DNA of 11,307 nucleotides from Alphaproteobacteria bacterium (GTDB lineage Bacteria > Pseudomonadota > Alphaproteobacteria > Rs-D84): the NCBI GenBank assembly GCA_017964865.1, contig JAGCRE010000097.1:1-11307 (forward strand), written 5' to 3'. Positions 8,263 to 11,307 of the stretch are shown here, one piece after another. Each line of letters starts with the position of its first letter. The stretch's first letter is position 1. The notes beneath the pieces were generated by a model. The model did not search any database. It worked only from the letters and a program-made list of their open reading frames with translations, and had not been told where the DNA came from. The position numbers and the translations under genes are program-made.

Positions 8263-8347
8263 GCGACCATGGCGGAATTGGTATACGCGCAGCACTAAGG
8301 ATGCTGTGGAGAAATCCTTGGGGGTTCAAGTCCCCCTGGTCGCACCA
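8263..8347 (+). tRNA. tRNA-Leu with anticodon AAG
   Basis: This is an 85-base type II tRNA. The acceptor stem GCGACCA pairs perfectly with TGGTCGC, followed by discriminator A and an encoded CCA. The D-arm is GCG/CGC with TTGG in the loop. The anticodon stem CAGCA/TGCTG is a perfect 5-bp helix around the seven-base loop CTAAGGA, so the anticodon is AAG (8297-8299) with T33 before it and G37 after it. The 13-base variable arm has a GGA/TCC helix. The T-arm is GGGGG-TTCAAGT-CCCCC. The Leu identity fits the A discriminator, the long variable arm and the anticodon. It decodes CUU directly and, if A34 is deaminated to inosine, also CUC and CUA. Most bacteria use GAG here. A weak GGCA/TGCC hairpin lies at about 8365-8381 but is not a convincing terminator. 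Confidence 0.96.
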
Positions 8348-8376
8348 AAATTTTATAAAAAATCGGCATTTTGTGC

Positions 8377-8406
8377 TTGCCCGCCGTTTTGAAAATTTGC
8401 TAGACT
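8377..8406 (+). promoter_or_regulatory. Candidate promoter of the cysteine-rich exported protein gene
   Basis: TTGCCC (8377-8382), an 18-base spacer and TAGACT (8401-8406), with a TGC extension just upstream of the -10 hexamer, predict a transcription start at about 8412-8414. That leaves only some 5-7 bases before the ATG at 8419, so the message would be nearly leaderless. The only Shine-Dalgarno-like run, AAGAG, is a single base from the ATG. An in-frame TAG at 8401 rules out any upstream start in this frame. Confidence 0.4.
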
Positions 8407-8418
8407 TTAAACAAGAGA

Positions 8419-11280
8419 ATGAAAAAATTTGGGCTGATTTTGGCTGGGTGTGTTGCATTTATTGGGTTTTGCTGTGCAGCATATTCAGATGATGTCGGCG
8501 ACGTTGCACGCGTCGCCAATCGTCGCGTGCCGGCCATGACATCGGTTTCGGGGACTCGCGGACAAACCAACACTGATAATACAAGTCGTCTTAATTCGGC
8601 AACATCCCACACAACACAAAATGTTCGTGGACGGACCACCACAACAACACGCACACCAAATATCACCGAACGAAACACAACCACAACACGTAATACAACG
8701 GGCAATGTCGTTTCACGAACAACCATCGGTAATTTGGCAACACGTAATACGCCCCAGACATCACGTTCTGCGACCCGCACCGCATCATCTGGAAACGCTT
8801 TATCACGTTCTATTTCACGTGCCACAACGGTCACCCGCGAAGACATATTGAACCGCGACTATTCGAAATGTAAAAAGGTGTTCTTTGACTGTATGGATGA
8901 ATTCTGTGCCAATAAAGATGCCCAATTAAAGCGTTGTGCATGTTCGTCCCGCATAAACGAATTTGATTCTGTGAAAAAACAGTTGGCCACGGTCGAAGAT
9001 AAAATGCTTGATTTTAATCAAAAATTATTGACGGTCAGCATGGAAAAAGAAGATGCCGCGGCATTGAACATCGCGACTGAGGGCGAAACCGCATTTTTAT
9101 CAACCAAGGACAACACAAAATCAAAACAGACACTTGACGCGATTGCCAAGAAATTAAATTCCAGTTTTGATTCAAGTAATTTTGATGACAACAATTTACA
9201 AGTTTTGTCATGGTCACTGGATATTGATTCGGCATTTGATAATGTTGATTCATTAATGGGTGCATCAACAACATCGAAATCTGGGACGGCGTTATATTCG
9301 GCAGCCCTGCCCGTATGTCGTCAAATGGCGGCCGAGGTATGTAACGACACAGACGTATCTTTGGCCGAAGGTGGTTACCAGGCATTAATCGAACAAGATT
9401 GTAACACCGTCGCAAAAACATATAAAACCCAGACAGCCCAGGCCCGGTCCAAGGTCAAAGAAGGTTCCGCCCTGCTTGATATGTCGCGTTTGGACGTATA
9501 CCAGAAACGCAATTCCGACGACATTTTGACCTGCAAGAAAAAAATGCTGGATATGTTAACCGATTCAACCGTATGTGGCGACGAATTGGGCAAATGCCTG
9601 GACGTAACGGGGCAATATATCAACCCGACAACTGGCGAAGTATTCTTGACACCGCAACTGGTGAACCTGACCACATTATTATCACGCCCAGACGACAATG
9701 CGACCTGGTCAACAACGGCCAAGAACGGCACATTTGTGAACTTTTTAAATTCGAAAAAGAAATTTTTACAACCCGCAATGGAACACTGTCAAAACATCGC
9801 TGATTCGGTGTGGGATTCATTTATCGAAGATGCATTGGCACAAATAAAACTGGCCCAGGATAAAAAGTTAGATTCTGTCCGGCAAAGTTGCACCGTGTTA
9901 ACCGCACAATGTCTGGCGGATGCATCTGCGACGATTACCAAATTTGATTCACGTGCATTGTCAACGTTTGGCATTGCCGCAGACAAGACGGCAAACGTGA
10001 TGTGTGCAGACGTAATAAATTCGTGCACAGCATTGCTGAATTTAACAAACGACGGGGAACAGTGGAATGCGGGTGTTTCGGAAATAAATCGCACAACAAC
10101 ATACGAAACACTTATGCATACCTGTCGTGAGGTTGGACGTGCCTGTATTGTCCAGGTTTGCACATCGACGTCTGGCAATTTTGGTTTGTGCGAAAACATC
10201 GACACATCTACGAATCGTAAAAGTATTGTTAATCGTACTGCCTGTTGGGACGAAGTCAAAGAATGCATCCGCAGTGCTGGTGCAGAATCGATAAACGACA
10301 TAATCACAGAACACCTGGGGGCGGCCAGCGACAACACATTGAATTTCTATGCATCTATGTATAACACCAACAATCAAACCATTATCAAAAGCCGTGACGA
10401 TGCTCAAACCGGGTATTGCATCACAGATTCGGGAACAAATTGTATTTATGATGCATGTGCCACCGATTGCGGTGCATCTTCGGACGTATTCACGTGTCGC
10501 ACATGCCGATTGGCAGAACAGATTTGGGGTAATTGCGAAGTTCATCCAAAAACAAACCTGCCGTTTGCTGGATACCATAACAGAATTAAAACACCAAAAG
10601 ACACCAAAACATCGACATTGTTGTATTGGTTCGCAATTAATACCGGAACCGAATCTGCCAGCGACAGTTGTCGCGACACAACATGTGGCATTGGATATTC
10701 TGCTGAACCGATTGATGGTACAGACCTTTATACCTGTGTCCGGACCGCCGCCCTGTGTATGCCAGAATATGATTCAAACGACGCCCCAAGAAAATGTGAA
10801 GAAAACGAAACACCACTTACCACCATGAGTGGGGAATGCCAATGCTGTCTGGCATTGGATTCGGCCGGTAATTGTTGCACCAATGGTAACGTCGTAACCT
10901 ACACTGATACATACACATTCTGCTCATCTACTGGTTCCGCCACATTTATAACAGATACATACACTGCATCTGATGGGGAAACACATATATTAATGTGTGA
11001 TGCCGGTGATATTTCTGTAAACACAAGCAACAACAATATAAATTGCACTGGCACATTGGTTGATATCAAGATAAAAGATGGCAAGTTTTACTATACATCA
11101 CCGACGAATCCAAATTATGTTAAAAACCAATACCGTGATATTGAAGGCAATAAATGTACATACAGTTGCAACAGTAATGGTGAAAATTGTACGTTCTCTA
11201 ACTCAGAAATTGGTTCAAGTGCATGTACAACCCGACCAGAAGATGGCTCTTTCTGGACGGTGATTTTTAGTTCAAACTAA
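8419..11280 (+). CDS. Large cysteine-rich exported protein with Thr/Arg/Asn-rich N-terminus, family not recognised
   Basis: The 953-residue protein begins with a signal peptide (MKKFGLIL, hydrophobic to about residue 19, cleavage near CCA-AYS). Residues about 43-140 are a low-complexity stretch rich in Thr, Arg, Asn and Ser. A compact cysteine motif follows, C151-x6-C158-x4-C163-x9-C173-x-C175, within YSKCKKVFFDCMDEFC. A charged helical stretch (about 178-235, possible coiled coil) comes next. The remainder carries spaced cysteine pairs in helical contexts, then a dense cluster C667-C706 (seven Cys in 40 residues) and C807, C809, C810, C819, C820. I count about 46 cysteines after the signal peptide, an even number, suggesting disulfide bonding outside the cytoplasm. 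The C-terminal 150 residues are Thr/Asn/Tyr-rich and probably beta. There is no membrane anchor, sorting signal or enzyme motif that I recognise. A surface or secreted structural protein is the best guess. It appears to be transcribed alone, from its own promoter. Confidence 0.9.
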   Translation: MKKFGLILAGCVAFIGFCCAAYSDDVGDVARVANRRVPAMTSVSGTRGQTNTDNTSRLNSATSHTTQNVRGRTTTTTRTPNITERNTTTTRNTTGNVVSRTTIGNLATRNTPQTSRSATRTASSGNALSRSISRATTVTREDILNRDYSKCKKVFFDCMDEFCANKDAQLKRCACSSRINEFDSVKKQLATVEDKMLDFNQKLLTVSMEKEDAAALNIATEGETAFLSTKDNTKSKQTLDAIAKKLNSSFDSSNFDDNNLQVLSWSLDIDSAFDNVDSLMGASTTSKSGTALYSAALPVCRQMAAEVCNDTDVSLAEGGYQALIEQDCNTVAKTYKTQTAQARSKVKEGSALLDMSRLDVYQKRNSDDILTCKKKMLDMLTDSTVCGDELGKCLDVTGQYINPTTGEVFLTPQLVNLTTLLSRPDDNATWSTTAKNGTFVNFLNSKKKFLQPAMEHCQNIADSVWDSFIEDALAQIKLAQDKKLDSVRQSCTVLTAQCLADASATITKFDSRALSTFGIAADKTANVMCADVINSCTALLNLTNDGEQWNAGVSEINRTTTYETLMHTCREVGRACIVQVCTSTSGNFGLCENIDTSTNRKSIVNRTACWDEVKECIRSAGAESINDIITEHLGAASDNTLNFYASMYNTNNQTIIKSRDDAQTGYCITDSGTNCIYDACATDCGASSDVFTCRTCRLAEQIWGNCEVHPKTNLPFAGYHNRIKTPKDTKTSTLLYWFAINTGTESASDSCRDTTCGIGYSAEPIDGTDLYTCVRTAALCMPEYDSNDAPRKCEENETPLTTMSGECQCCLALDSAGNCCTNGNVVTYTDTYTFCSSTGSATFITDTYTASDGETHILMCDAGDISVNTSNNNINCTGTLVDIKIKDGKFYYTSPTNPNYVKNQYRDIEGNKCTYSCNSNGENCTFSNSEIGSSACTTRPEDGSFWTVIFSSN

Positions 11281-11307
11281 ACGGGATGACGGCAAGAGAG
11301 AAAATAA

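Noticed and set aside
8330..8420. The tRNA 3' end as an integration attachment site
   Set aside because: No integrase gene is present and I see no second copy of the tRNA 3' sequence within the window.
8440..8451. LAGC at residues 8-11 of the cysteine-rich protein as a lipobox
   Set aside because: The cysteine would be preceded by only ten residues, too short for a lipoprotein signal peptide. The hydrophobic core continues to about residue 19, favouring ordinary signal peptidase cleavage.
8133..8492. A 119-codon plus-strand open frame running through the tRNA-Leu
   Set aside because: It spans a certain tRNA gene and overlaps the starts of two better-supported genes.
8400..8846. A 148-codon minus-strand open frame opposite the Thr/Arg-rich stretch
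   Set aside because: Its Val/Arg-rich translation is simply the complement of the aca/acg/aac codons of the real gene, and it overlaps that gene's promoter and signal peptide.
2..11280. Uniform TAA stops as a sign of UGA reassignment
   Set aside because: All five visible stops are TAA, but tryptophan is encoded by TGG throughout and no gene needs read-through of TGA. With AT-leaning DNA and so few genes this is not evidence of a changed code.
11286..11307. ATG at 11286 (MTAREKI...) as the start of another gene
   Set aside because: Only seven codons fit before the window ends, there is no clear ribosome site, and the purine-rich run at 11295-11303 could equally serve a start just outside the window. 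It cannot be decided here.

Overview
This window looks like chromosomal DNA from an AT-leaning Gram-negative bacterium. The evidence is a cell-envelope gene set: an alpha-2-macroglobulin/PBP1C pair, two predicted outer-membrane barrels, several Sec signal peptides and a CCA-encoding tRNA-Leu. The DUF2066-like protein and the general style of the proteins suggest a proteobacterium, perhaps one of the uncultured host-associated Alphaproteobacteria. That placement is inference, because no ribosomal or other phylogenetic marker is present. There are no transposases, integrases, phage genes or CRISPR arrays. All five complete stop codons seen are TAA.

Layout. (1) Bases 2-5102, plus strand: the 3' part of a bacterial alpha-2-macroglobulin gene (cut by the left edge, thioester motif CTEQ intact), overlapping by 17 bases a complete pbpC for a bifunctional penicillin-binding protein 1C. 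This is the classic yfhM-pbpC pairing: a periplasmic protease trap coupled to a peptidoglycan synthase. (2) Bases 5105-5133: a strong hairpin that can terminate both convergent transcription units. (3) Bases 8222 down to 5129, minus strand: a promoter and strong ribosome binding site, then three secreted-protein genes with gaps of 44 and 25 bases. They encode a 497-residue outer-membrane barrel with a low-complexity N-terminus, a 201-residue DUF2066-like periplasmic protein, and a 288-residue outer-membrane barrel. (4) Bases 8263-8347, plus strand: a tRNA-Leu whose anticodon reads AAG, unusual for bacteria because it needs an A at the wobble position. (5) Bases 8419-11280, plus strand: a 953-residue exported protein with a Thr/Arg/Asn-rich stretch and about 46 cysteines after the signal peptide. 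I do not recognise its family.

Together the window is almost entirely an envelope and export locus. The A2M-PBP1C module is a known defence and wall-maintenance pair. The three-gene minus-strand unit and the giant cysteine-rich protein are uncharacterised secretome, and they are the most likely source of something new. The tRNA-Leu(AAG) is the clearest single oddity.
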